Source: CAVRXZ01 sp963773035
GTDB taxonomy: Bacteria > Acidobacteriota > Vicinamibacteria > Vicinamibacterales > CAVVIG01
NCBI GenBank assembly: GCA_963773035.1
Contig: CAVYZX010000009.1
Location: 62,001 to 126,000, forward strand
Reading direction: 5' to 3'
Length of the DNA: 64,000 bases
Shown piece after piece: positions 1 through 8,834 of this stretch (position 1 is its first letter; each line of letters opens with the position of its first letter). Made by a program: the position numbers and the translations under genes. The notes beneath the pieces were generated by a model that had not been told where the DNA came from, ran no database searches, and worked only from the letters and a program-made list of their open reading frames with translations.

Positions 1-12
1 TGTTGCACGAGC

Positions 13-44
13 AAGAGCCCCCGGCTGTGCCCGGGGGCTCTTTT
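13..44 (+). terminator. rho-independent terminator
   Basis: A 12-base perfect inverted repeat (arms 13-24 and 31-42, six-base loop, very GC-rich) is followed by a short T run at 41-44. The T run lies on the plus-strand side, so it would terminate a plus-strand gene that ends left of the window. Confidence 0.75.
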
Positions 45-81
45 ACTTCGTACAGCAATCAGCCAAGTCCGGAGAGCGTGT

Positions 82-192
82 TCATTTCAACGCGGTAGCC
101 TTGTCGCCGACGACCTTTTGCAGGCGGTCGCCGCTGGCCACCACGGTCTCAATTGAGTGTACGTCCCACGGATTCAGACCAAGGGACGCCAT
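82..192 (-). CDS. possible 36-residue small ORF
   Basis: An ATG at 192 opens a 36-codon frame ending at TGA (82-84). A GAGG lies seven bases upstream, and third positions are mostly G or C as in neighbouring genes. The peptide starts MASLGLNPWDV and ends GDKATALK. I do not recognise it. It follows the broken kinase gene on the same strand, so it could also be the displaced tail of another decayed gene. Support is codon pattern and ribosome site only. Confidence 0.25.
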   Translation of the reverse strand: MASLGLNPWDVHSIETVVASGDRLQKVVGDKATALK

Positions 193-291
193 CGTCGCAC
201 CTCGAACGGAGCGTCACGCCCCCATACAGCCAGTGCAGGGATTTCTCTACACTACGCGACTGCTCGTTACCTATCCGATCAGCTCCTCGAA

Positions 292-2986
292 CTACCTCTT
301 CAGCCCTGCCGTCCAGTTCTGGACGATGGTGATCGGCGACGTGACCGCCTCGTCGGCGGCGACGTTCATCAGAAACCGGCCATCGGGCGCGACGGCATAC
401 TGCGCCCGAGCCAGAAACCCGGTACCCGCAATATTTCCGCCACTGGCGAGCTGCGTCGGAAAGAGTGCGACAGGCGCGCCGGCCTCCAACGTGTGTGCAT
501 CCGGCCCCAGCCGGATCGGCACCGCCATCAGCCGCGTGTCCGGCGCCACGTAGTACAGTTCCCGGCCGTCCCGCCGCCAGCGCGGCTGCACGCCGCCCGC
601 CACCGAGACCTGCCACTTCCCAGCCGCTCTCCGGAAACGTCCGGATGTAGATTTCGTAGCGCCCCGATTCGTTGGACGCATACGCGAGCCACCGCCCATC
701 GGGCGAAAACTGCCCTTCAATCTCGTCAAAGCTGCTTTGCAGGACGGCGAACGGCTTCCGCTCGCCCGTCAGTGGTAAGGCCCAGAGGTCCGACGCGGTC
801 TTCGGGTCCTGCGTGCTGTAGAGCAGGAAGCGGCCATCCCGCGACCAGTCCTGCGGTGACTTCGGTTGCGCCGTGACGAGCAGCGGTTGCTCGTCAGCAG
901 TGCCGCTGGCAGGCTTCTCGAACAGGTCGTAGACACCCTTGCGAGTGGACCGAAAGACGACGTGGCTCCCGTCCGGTGACCAGAGTGCGCCGCTGTCGAG
1001 TGCGACATCAAACGTGAAGCGACTGGGCACGCCCCGGCCCACCTCGATGAGCCACACATCGATGTTTCCTTGCACAGTGCGGGTGACCGCTACCCGCTGA
1101 CCATCCGGCGCGAGCTCAGGATACGCCGGCGCATTTTCGTCCGGCTGGCCGATGGCGCCTAGCATCTTGCCGGTGCGGTCGACCCAGACGAGCTGCCGCC
1201 TGGCGCCAGCGCCCGCGCGATGGGCCAAGACGCCCTGCTGCCGACACCGAGAAGGCGCTGTGGAACGATCCGTCGTTCGTCCCAACCGCCTGTGCCACCG
1301 GTATCGGCTCGCCAGTCACGGTCGCGCGCGCGGCATCGAACGGATACGCGGCGAGCACCCCCTGCGACACGAGCAGGAGATAGCCGGGTGCGGCATACAG
1401 CGCAGCGGTTTCGGCGGGCATGACACGCGTCGGCTCGCCACCGTCGAGCGAGCCCACATAGACGCCGTGCGTTTCCGGCTGACCCGTCGCCATCAAGAAG
1501 AGGAATCGGCGGCCGTCCGGCAAAAACTGCGGGTAGCGATGGCTGCCTTGCCCAGCCGCAAGCCGCGTCACCGGCGCAGTCGTCCCGCCTGTCGCCGCCA
1601 CGCGCAGAAGTGCGTCAGCGGTCGTCGGCGCGAACACGATGACACCGTTCGGGTTCCATGTGCCGCCACGACCCAGGGGCGCATCGGCCAGCACCTGTAC
1701 TGCGCCTCCGGTCGAGATCGATCCGCTTCAATTTGCCGTCGGCAAAAAAGCCGATCGCGCGGCCATCCGGGCGCCCAGAACGGATAGCTTGCGCCTTCGG
1801 TTCCTGCGAGGGGCTGCGCCTTGACTTGGTCGAGCGGCCGCAGCCAGAGCTGTGAGCCTTTTTCTCCATTGGCGACAAACGCCAACTGCCTCCCGTCGTG
1901 CGAGAGCGCAAACGAAAAGGCATCGCTCGTGGGCGGCGTGACGACGTCCAGGCGCGTGACGACCGGCTCGGGTGGCGGCGTTTCGCGCAGATACCGCACG
2001 GCGGGAATGGCGAGCGCGGCGGCCAACACTGCTGCGACAGCGAAAGCGACCATCCAGCCAGGCGTCCGCGCAGCGCCGATGATGTCACCGGCGAGGCGAC
2101 ACCCTCTAGGGCCGACGGCGCTGTCAATGCTTCCTCGATCTCCAGTCGCGCGGCCGCAGCCGAATCGAGGCGGCGCTTGCGATCCTTCTCCAGGCAGCGG
2201 CGCAGGAGACGGCGAATGGCTGCGGGCGTCGCGGGCGCGAGCGCGTTCCACTGCGGCTCCGTCTTCAGCACCGCCGCGAGCGTGTCCGAGACGGTCGCGC
2301 CCTCGAACAGGCGCTTCCCTGTCAGCATCTCCCACAGCACCACGCCAAAGGCCCACACGTCGGCGCGCTTGTCCACCGCTCGTCCCGCGCGCCTGCTCCG
2401 GGCTCATGTACGCGGCCGTGCCGAGGATCATCCCGGCCTGCGTCATCGCGGGCGTCGTGATGGTCGGCGACATCGACATGCTCGGCGACAGAACGCCGCG
2501 GCGGGCTCCATCGCTTTCGCGAGGCCGAAGTCGAGCACCTTCACCGTGCCGTCGGCGCGCACCTTGATGTTCGCGGGCTTCAGGTCGCGATGAATGATGC
2601 CCTGCTCGTGCGCGGCTTCGAGGGCCTCGGCGATCTGCTTCGCAATGGACAAGGCTTCGTCGAGCGGAAATCGCGCCCGGGCGATGCGGTCGACGAGTCG
2701 TCGGCCCCTCGACCAGTTCCATCACGAGGGCGTGCATGCCGGCGGACTTCTCGAACCCGTAGATCGCGGCGATGTGGGGATGATTCAGTGACGCGAGCGT
2801 CTTCGCCTCGCGCTCGAACCGCGCCAGGCGTTCGGGGTCAGATGCGAACGCGTCCGGCAGGATCTTGATCGCGACCTGGCGGCCCAGCGTCGTGTCCGTC
2901 GCCCGATACACTTCTCCCATTCCGCCGACGCCGATGCTGGCGATGATTTCGTAGACGCCGAGTCGGGTGCCAGGAGTGAGGGCCAA
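292..2986 (-). pseudogene. Ser/Thr protein kinase with TolB/WD40-like propeller, multiply frameshifted
   Basis: This is a membrane-anchored Pkn-type kinase of the same architecture as the intact gene at 57980-60733, but its coding sequence jumps frame about eight times. From the 5' end one can read the glycine loop (IGVGGMGEVY), the VAIK lysine, then in another frame HRDLKPANIK and DFGLA, then YMSPEQA, then DVWAFGVVLWEML, then a transmembrane segment, then TolB-like repeats ending NWTAGLKR. Frame changes fall near 2710, 2495, 2385, 2105, 1775, 1705, 1225 and 630. The start is best placed at a TTG (2986), giving MALTPGTRLGVYEI by comparison with the paralogue. All catalytic motifs survive, so this is either very recent decay or a run of base-call indels. 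No full-length product can be made from the sequence as given. Confidence 0.85.
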
Positions 2987-3096
2987 GTGTGACGCGAGTA
3001 TACGCGCGGGAGCGGAGGGCGGACGGGGATTACTCTCGACTGACGCCGTAGTGGCTACGAATCCCTGCGTTGATCGTTGCTTTCCAGCATCCTTGT

Positions 3097-4938
3097 TCAG
3101 CGGCTCGCGAGGGACAGCCGGAACGCCGCCATCTCCTCGCCGTTCCGAACCAGGAGCACATCGCCAACCAGGACGGGGTGGTTCCACGTCTTGCCGTCGA
3201 TCGCGGGGAACCGTGCGATCTCGTTGAACTTGTCGGTGGTCGCTGAGACCAGCGCGAGCTCGCCCTCCTCCGACAGCACGAGCAGTAAGTCCTCGTCTGG
3301 CAACAGGACAAGCTGACCGTTACCGTACCGGCCGCCCTTCCACGTGCGTTTTCCGTCCTCGAGATTGATGCACGCGAGAATGCTGCCGTCGAAGCCGAAG
3401 GCGTGGCCTTTGTGAACGACGAAGTCGTTGAAGTACGGCTTCAGACCGTTCGATGTCCAGCGTTCTTCGACCGTCCACCCGTCAGGTCCGTGTGCGACGC
3501 CTATACGGCTGATGCCCGTCCCATCACCACCGACGATCAGGACGTCGCCGTCTGGTGTGACAGCGGGCTGCACGATACTGACGCCCGTGGATGGCCACGT
3601 GTGCTCCCAAAGCAGCGTGCCGTCGCCCGGTGCGACACTGGTCGATCGGGCTCCTCTCAACAGCAGAACCTGAGCGACGCCGTCAATCGTCACCAGGTGT
3701 GGCGAGCTGTAGCCACCGCCGCCGGCCGGACCGAACCAGCGCGGATGCCCGGTGCCGATGTCGTACGCCGCGAGTCGGCCGGACGCCGCGACGATCACTT
3801 CATCGCCCACGACCAGAGGAGAGCTGGCGAAGCCCCAGCCCGGAACCTCGACGCCGGTATCGGTCGACGCGTTGCGCGACCACAAGACTGCGCCGCTCGC
3901 GCCGTCGAGCGCGTTCAGGATTCCGGTCGCTCCGAACGCATACACGCGGCCATTGCTGAGGGTCGGTGTCGCGCGAGGGCCGGCGCCGCCGTTCGACTCC
4001 CAGAACCTGGCGGGATCGCGGTGGCGCCACACCGGCTCGCCCGTGGTGACGTTGTACGCCGCAACGATCTCGTCCTCGCCTCGCTGCTCTTGGGTGTAGA
4101 AAACGTCGCCGCGGACTGCGAACGACGACCAGCCCGGTCCGATCGGCCGTCGCCATAGCTGCACCGGCGGCGACTTGGCCCAGTCGGTTTCTATCCAGAC
4201 ACCGCGGACAACGCCGTCGCGATGGGGTCCTCGAAAGCCGGGCCAGTCTCCAGGCACTTTGGTCGCTGTTGAAGCCGGGCGAGAAGTCTTCGTAGCGGCT
4301 GGAGACGGAAGGGCCGCTGGAGCGTCGGCGGCTTTGGTGAGCGGTTCTCGTGGAGCCTCTTCCACCGTGTTGGCTGAGGCCGGCGGCGCAACCGTAGCGG
4401 CGGCGAACGGTTCGTCGGCAGCTCGCGCCAGTAGCTTCTCCTCAGGACTTGGAGTCCACCGCCAGTGCAAGTCAGAAATCCCGCCACCGCTGATGCCGCC
4501 AGTCCGCAAGAGTGTGAACATACCGCACGCGAGCAGGATCGCGGCGGCTATTGCTGTGCGCCGGCCGCCGCTCGAGAGGCGACGGCTTGCCACAACTGCA
4601 CCGACCAGCGCCACGCTCAGAGCGGGGGTTGCGTAGATCGGCAACATCATCCCCATCATCCCGTTCGAAATGGACTGGTCAACGATGCGAGATGTTGCCA
4701 ACAGACCGACGATCATCAGGGCAATGGCGCCAAGGCGTTCGGACCACGGCGCGCGGCTGAAGAACAGCCACCACACCACGATTGCCAAGGCGCAGACGAC
4801 CGGACCAATCACACCAAGAATGGCGCTCTCGGGAAGGAGCAACGGCACGACAAGCCTGACGAGCAGGAGCACTGCCGCCGCGATCATGCCAGGCCACAAA
4901 CGAATCGGCTTCGCACGAGGACTTTCGCTCTGAGTCAT
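3097..4938 (-). CDS. membrane-anchored PQQ/BamB-type beta-propeller protein
   Basis: The product is 613 residues. Five hydrophobic helices (about 17-37, 39-61, 70-87, 99-118, 128-146) are followed by an Ala/Pro/Thr-rich linker and, from about residue 231, a DWPGFRGPHRDGV motif that opens a PQQ-like repeat domain. Repeats such as GEPVWRHRDPARFW and SGAVLWSRN alternate along the C-terminal half. This suggests a periplasmic propeller held to the inner membrane by an N-terminal bundle. No dehydrogenase catalytic residues are evident, so a binding or scaffolding role is inferred. An ATG at 4938 with GGCAGGA upstream starts one base after the stop of the DUF2306 gene, which implies translational coupling. 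A GTG/ATG further upstream would overlap that gene and is less likely. Confidence 0.8.
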   Translation of the reverse strand: MTQSESPRAKPIRLWPGMIAAAVLLLVRLVVPLLLPESAILGVIGPVVCALAIVVWWLFFSRAPWSERLGAIALMIVGLLATSRIVDQSISNGMMGMMLPIYATPALSVALVGAVVASRRLSSGGRRTAIAAAILLACGMFTLLRTGGISGGGISDLHWRWTPSPEEKLLARAADEPFAAATVAPPASANTVEEAPREPLTKAADAPAALPSPAATKTSRPASTATKVPGDWPGFRGPHRDGVVRGVWIETDWAKSPPVQLWRRPIGPGWSSFAVRGDVFYTQEQRGEDEIVAAYNVTTGEPVWRHRDPARFWESNGGAGPRATPTLSNGRVYAFGATGILNALDGASGAVLWSRNASTDTGVEVPGWGFASSPLVVGDEVIVAASGRLAAYDIGTGHPRWFGPAGGGGYSSPHLVTIDGVAQVLLLRGARSTSVAPGDGTLLWEHTWPSTGVSIVQPAVTPDGDVLIVGGDGTGISRIGVAHGPDGWTVEERWTSNGLKPYFNDFVVHKGHAFGFDGSILACINLEDGKRTWKGGRYGNGQLVLLPDEDLLLVLSEEGELALVSATTDKFNEIARFPAIDGKTWNHPVLVGDVLLVRNGEEMAAFRLSLASR

Positions 4939-4939
4939 T

Positions 4940-5620
4940 TCATCCTGCCTCTTGGACTCCGCCGCCAACGATGCCTCGATAGGTCCGTCTGATGCGAACG
5001 CGCCACAGCCAGTAGAACATCGCCGCGAGTGGCACGACGACTGGAACCGGAAGAAGCGCGGGGATGCGGATCATCTCGGGAACTCTGCCTGGCGGACCAA
5101 GAAAAAATGAGGCGGCGGCAATCACGAGACCAAGACACATGCGCCACAGGTGCCTTGCGAGTCGAGGCCCAGCCCTCAGGCCTCCCGAACGAATCATCCG
5201 AACGTCGCCTGCGATCGCCAACAGTCCGATTGCACCGAAGGTGAAAAACACGGGAGCCGGGATACCCTGCCTGATTCCTCCTCTGGCGATGGCATCGAAC
5301 CCTAGCGCGATGCCGCTCAGGGCTCCCATCAACCCCACCAGCAGTGCACCAAAATCCAACCAAGGAGTGGAACGGCGGACGGTAAGCACCGAAGTGAACA
5401 CCAGGTAGAACGTCAACACGCCGGCCATCACGTTGCCCGTGTTCGGCCTCCAAGTCATCGCCATCAGTGCGCCAGAACCAGAGAGGACCAGCATGGCGTA
5501 AACAAAAATCATCCCGCTCTTGCGATGCAGCGTTGCGCCCTTCGCGGCATAGAGCGCGACAAAACCGGCCACGATTCCCAGTCCACCCGCGAGAATGTGT
5601 GGCACCAGAATTATTCGCAC
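4940..5620 (-). CDS. DUF2306-like integral membrane protein
   Basis: The product is 226 residues with about seven hydrophobic segments. The N-terminal stretch (HILAGGLGIVAGFVALYAAKG, shortened here to its key pattern of a histidine followed by a glycine-rich helix, then LHRKSGMIFVY) matches the DUF2306 family of predicted membrane proteins of unknown function. It starts with GTG at 5620 after an AGGG ribosome site, 25 bases after the upstream permease gene ends, and is followed one base later by the propeller gene. The three may be co-transcribed. Confidence 0.75.
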   Translation of the reverse strand: MRIILVPHILAGGLGIVAGFVALYAAKGATLHRKSGMIFVYAMLVLSGSGALMAMTWRPNTGNVMAGVLTFYLVFTSVLTVRRSTPWLDFGALLVGLMGALSGIALGFDAIARGGIRQGIPAPVFFTFGAIGLLAIAGDVRMIRSGGLRAGPRLARHLWRMCLGLVIAAASFFLGPPGRVPEMIRIPALLPVPVVVPLAAMFYWLWRVRIRRTYRGIVGGGVQEAG

Positions 5621-5645
5621 GATCCAGCCCTCACGCTTCTTCCGA

Positions 5646-8285
5646 CTACTCGGACCGCAGTGCCTGCAGCACGTCCACGCGCGAGGCTCGCGCGGCAGGC
5701 GTCAGCGACGCCACCACTGCAGCGCAGATGAGCACCACGGCCGCCCCCATCACTGGCAAGATACCCGGCAACTGCACGTTGTCGACGAATTTCACCGCCA
5801 CACGAGCGATCGCGTAGCCACCCGCCGCACCGGCCGCGATTCCAATCGAGGCGATCCACACGCCCTCGGAGAGCACACGGGCCAGCAGTTGAGCCGGTGC
5901 AGACCCGATCGCCAGCCGTACGCCGAACTCGCGCGTCCGCGCGCTCACCGAAAACGCTAGCACACCTGCTACACCCACGACGGCAATCAGCAGCGCGATC
6001 CCGGCAAATCCCGAGAAGACGAAAGCGTTCAGCCGCTCCGGCGACAACACCTCCGCTCGTATGTCCTCGAGTGTTGCGGCGCGTTCCACGGGCTGATCGG
6101 CAGAAATCTCGCGGATGACGCGCGTCACGGCCGGCACGAGTGCGTACGGGTCGCCCGCCGCACGCACGAACAGGCGGCCCGCAGCGCCCACCTGCCGAAC
6201 CGGCTGATACACCGTCACCGCCGAGCCCCTCACGACGTTCTCGTCGTCCACGTCGGCGACCACGCCGACAATGCGGCGTGCAACGGGTTTGCCGAACGAT
6301 TGGAAGACCGGGTCGGTCCACGTGAAGTGGCGGTTCAGCGCATCGCCGTTCGGAAACAGCCGGTGGGCCATGCTCTGGCTGACGATCACCACGAGCTCGC
6401 TGCCGGAGCGGTCTTCGTCTGTGAAATCGCGGCCGTCGAGCATCGGGATTCCGAGAACGGCAAAGAAGCGAGGCGCGACCATCCGCATCCTCGCTCGTGG
6501 AGCTTCCTCGCCATCCGCGGGCATGTAGCCGTCGACGGTGAACTGGAAGGTCGGCATCGTACCCGCGTCACGCCACGGGACGAAGCTTCCAACGGCGACC
6601 TCCTCGACACCTGGCAGCTTGCCAATGCGTCGCGTAGCTTCGTGATAGAGGTCGATCCCTTGTTCGCCCACGAAACCTGTCGCCGACGTTGGGACGTCGA
6701 ATGCAAGCACCTGCCGCATGTTGTAGCCGGTGCTCGCGGCCTGCAGCGAGACCAGCGTGGCGAGCAGCATGCCGGCGCCGGCGAGCAGAACGAACGAAAA
6801 CGCGATCTGAGTCGTGGCGAAGATCCGCAGGCGGCGATTGGTACCGGGTGTGATTCTGGCGCCGCCGGTCGCCAGACCGAGGCCAGCCGGGGCGCGCGAT
6901 GAAGGCAAACGCGGGACGTACGCGAGCAGCACCGCCGCCGCTATCGCCAAGCCAGCGCCGACCCAAAGTACGCTCGGATCGACGGTGACGTCGAGCGCGC
7001 GGATGGAGAATCGGGCCGCATAACGGGCAACAATCGCGACAAATGGCCGCGCCAGCGCCACGCCAAGCACGGCTCCGGCGCCGCAGAGAAGGAGGCTCTC
7101 AGCCAGCAAAGTACGCCGGAGCGCGCCCGGTCCGGCTCCGAGCGCGGCTCGCACGGCCAGTTCGCCTTCGCGTCGTACCGAGCGGGCCAGAATCAGGTTG
7201 GCGACATTCGAGCACGCGATGACGAACACGAGCGCGGCCGCGGCGAGCAGCACGAGCAGAATCGTTCGCGCGGGGGCGGCGATTTGCTCGCGGAGCTTCG
7301 ATACCTTCAGGCGGACCTCGGCTTTAGTCGAATACGCCTCGGGATGCTCGCGAATCAGTGCCGCGTGCACGGCTGTCAGCTCCGACCGCGCCGTTTCAAG
7401 CGAGGTCGCCGGCGCCAGGCGACCGAAGAGCTCCGTCATGCGATGCGTGCGGCTGGCGACCATCGTCGCCCCGAGGTGATGCGGGCTTGTGACGACGTTC
7501 GCGATGATCTCCGTGTCGGCCGGATACGGGATCGAGGGCTCGAGGACGCCGACGACTCTGGCAGTGCGCGGCCCGAGTCTGATGGTCTTGCCGACGACGC
7601 CCGGGTCGCTGTCGAGCGAAGTGGTCCAGAAACGGTAGGTGAGCACCGCAGCCCCCTCCGCCTTGGGCCCGTCGTCTTGGGCGTTCAGCAGTCGGCCGAG
7701 GACGGGCCGGAGGCCCATCACTTCGAAGAACGAGCCGCCAACCACGCCTGCTTTCACCATTCGTGGCTCGTTCCCGAGGCCGATCAGCGTGAAGTCCACG
7801 GTAGAGAAGTCTCCAAAGGCGCTGATCGTGGTGGCGCGTGACTTGAAGTCGCTGATTTCGGGCACCGAGAAGGTCATGTTCTCGGCGCCGATCCCTGGTG
7901 TGCTCTGGCGGATGTAGATCAGGCGATCTTCGTCCCGGTTGACGAGCGGCCGCAAGAGCACGCCCCGCACGACGCTGAAGATCGCTGCGTTGGCGCCGAT
8001 CCCCAGGGCAAGCGTGATGACGACGGTGGTCGCGAGACCCTTCGCACGCCTGAGCGAGCGCCACGCGAATCGGATGTCCTGCGCCAGAATCCCGGCCGTG
8101 TCGAGCCAGCGACTGCTCCAGACGCTTCGAATCGAGTCGCGCGTCAGCGTGACGTTGCCGAATTCCTTCATCGCCGCGAGCCGAGCCAACGCGGGATCCT
8201 CGCCGCGCTCGAGGCGCTCCTTCATGCTGAGCGCCAGATGACCGCGAATCTCTTCGTCGAAGTCGTCGCTGTCCGGCCGCCGCAT
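5646..8285 (-). CDS. ADOP-type orphan ABC permease (MacB/FtsX duplicated permease)
   Basis: An 879-residue permease built as two MacB-periplasmic plus FtsX halves. A short cytoplasmic N-terminal domain (about 1-50, EEIRGHL, then FGNVTLTRDSIRSVW) precedes the first membrane helix near residue 85 (VITLALGIGANAAIFSVV), a large extracytoplasmic core, and three helices between about 350 and 470. The second core spans about 505-700 and the final FtsX helices about 750-870, ending VDVLQALRSE. This is the acidobacterial duplicated orphan permease family, which usually lacks an adjacent ATPase, as here. Its ATG follows the PadR stop by three bases with GGAG inside the end of padR, so it is coupled to the repressor. 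The substrate is unknown. Confidence 0.92.
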   Translation of the reverse strand: MRRPDSDDFDEEIRGHLALSMKERLERGEDPALARLAAMKEFGNVTLTRDSIRSVWSSRWLDTAGILAQDIRFAWRSLRRAKGLATTVVITLALGIGANAAIFSVVRGVLLRPLVNRDEDRLIYIRQSTPGIGAENMTFSVPEISDFKSRATTISAFGDFSTVDFTLIGLGNEPRMVKAGVVGGSFFEVMGLRPVLGRLLNAQDDGPKAEGAAVLTYRFWTTSLDSDPGVVGKTIRLGPRTARVVGVLEPSIPYPADTEIIANVVTSPHHLGATMVASRTHRMTELFGRLAPATSLETARSELTAVHAALIREHPEAYSTKAEVRLKVSKLREQIAAPARTILLVLLAAAALVFVIACSNVANLILARSVRREGELAVRAALGAGPGALRRTLLAESLLLCGAGAVLGVALARPFVAIVARYAARFSIRALDVTVDPSVLWVGAGLAIAAAVLLAYVPRLPSSRAPAGLGLATGGARITPGTNRRLRIFATTQIAFSFVLLAGAGMLLATLVSLQAASTGYNMRQVLAFDVPTSATGFVGEQGIDLYHEATRRIGKLPGVEEVAVGSFVPWRDAGTMPTFQFTVDGYMPADGEEAPRARMRMVAPRFFAVLGIPMLDGRDFTDEDRSGSELVVIVSQSMAHRLFPNGDALNRHFTWTDPVFQSFGKPVARRIVGVVADVDDENVVRGSAVTVYQPVRQVGAAGRLFVRAAGDPYALVPAVTRVIREISADQPVERAATLEDIRAEVLSPERLNAFVFSGFAGIALLIAVVGVAGVLAFSVSARTREFGVRLAIGSAPAQLLARVLSEGVWIASIGIAAGAAGGYAIARVAVKFVDNVQLPGILPVMGAAVVLICAAVVASLTPAARASRVDVLQALRSE

Positions 8286-8288
8286 ACG

Positions 8289-8648
8289 CTACTCCTTGCT
8301 CGCCGGCGCGGGGTTCATGATCCGTCCGATCGCGTCCACGAGCTGCGACCAGCGATTGTGCTCGCGAGACAACTGAGCTTTTCCCGCTGCCGTCAGCCGG
8401 TAGAACCGCGCCCGCTGGTTGGCCTCGCTCACGCCCCACTCCGATTTCAGCCAACCACGCTTGACGAGGCGGTGCAGAGCCGGATAAAGGGACCCGGTTT
8501 CGACCTTCAGCAGTTCGTCGGACTGCGCGCGGATGGCCTGGCCAATGCCGTGGCCGTGCTGCGGACCCCACTGCAGGATGCGAAGCACGAGCATGTCGAG
8601 TGTGCCCTGGAGGAGTTCCAGTCGCTGTTCGTCGGGCTGTTTCGCCAT
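8289..8648 (-). CDS. PadR-family transcriptional regulator
   Basis: A 119-residue PadR repressor with the family winged-helix signature: LLQGTLDMLVLRIL, GHGIGQAI, and ETGSLYPALHRLVKRGWLKSEW, then RARFYRLTAAGK and a C-terminal dimerisation helix. It is the first gene of the repressor-permease pair and very probably autoregulates, because two inverted repeats sit directly upstream over the promoter elements. There is no Shine-Dalgarno sequence before the ATG, consistent with a leaderless transcript. Confidence 0.93.
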   Translation of the reverse strand: MAKQPDEQRLELLQGTLDMLVLRILQWGPQHGHGIGQAIRAQSDELLKVETGSLYPALHRLVKRGWLKSEWGVSEANQRARFYRLTAAGKAQLSREHNRWSQLVDAIGRIMNPAPASKE

Positions 8649-8651
8649 AGT

Positions 8652-8687
8652 CGTAGACAGTCTACGGCCTTAGACGTAGGACGTCTA
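8652..8687 (-). promoter_or_regulatory. padR promoter with two palindromic operators
   Basis: Two related inverted repeats lie just upstream of padR: CGTAGAC-A-GTCTACG at 8652-8666 and TAGACGT-AGG-ACGTCTA at 8671-8687, sharing the half-site GTAGAC/TAGAC. Read on the minus strand, a -35-like TAGACG (8682-8687) lies in the distal repeat and a -10-like TAGACT (8659-8664) lies in the proximal one, with a 17-base spacer. The ATG is 11 bases after the -10. Repressor binding would cover both elements. Operator identity is inferred from symmetry and position. Confidence 0.7.
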
Positions 8688-8834
8688 CGGCTGGTTCCGG
8701 TCGGGCCTCAGAAGAGCGTGGAGCTCTCTGACTTCGCTGCCCGTTCGAATGGGGCATAATCGCGAAGCTCGGGGACGTTCGGAAATCGCAGGAGCGGGCG
8801 CGGGACCCTGGCTCACCGATCAAAGCCCTTCATC

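Noticed and set aside
7396..8571. A 391-codon minus-strand frame overlapping the first permease and padR
   Set aside because: It is a different frame of the same strand, overlapping two well-supported genes, and it encodes Arg/Gly-rich sequence with no motif.
8738..8760. GTTCGAAT resembling a tRNA T-loop
   Set aside because: The flanking bases cannot form the T-stem with its closing G-C pair, and no acceptor, D or anticodon arms are present. A similar GGTTCGAATGG near 38735 fails for the same reason.
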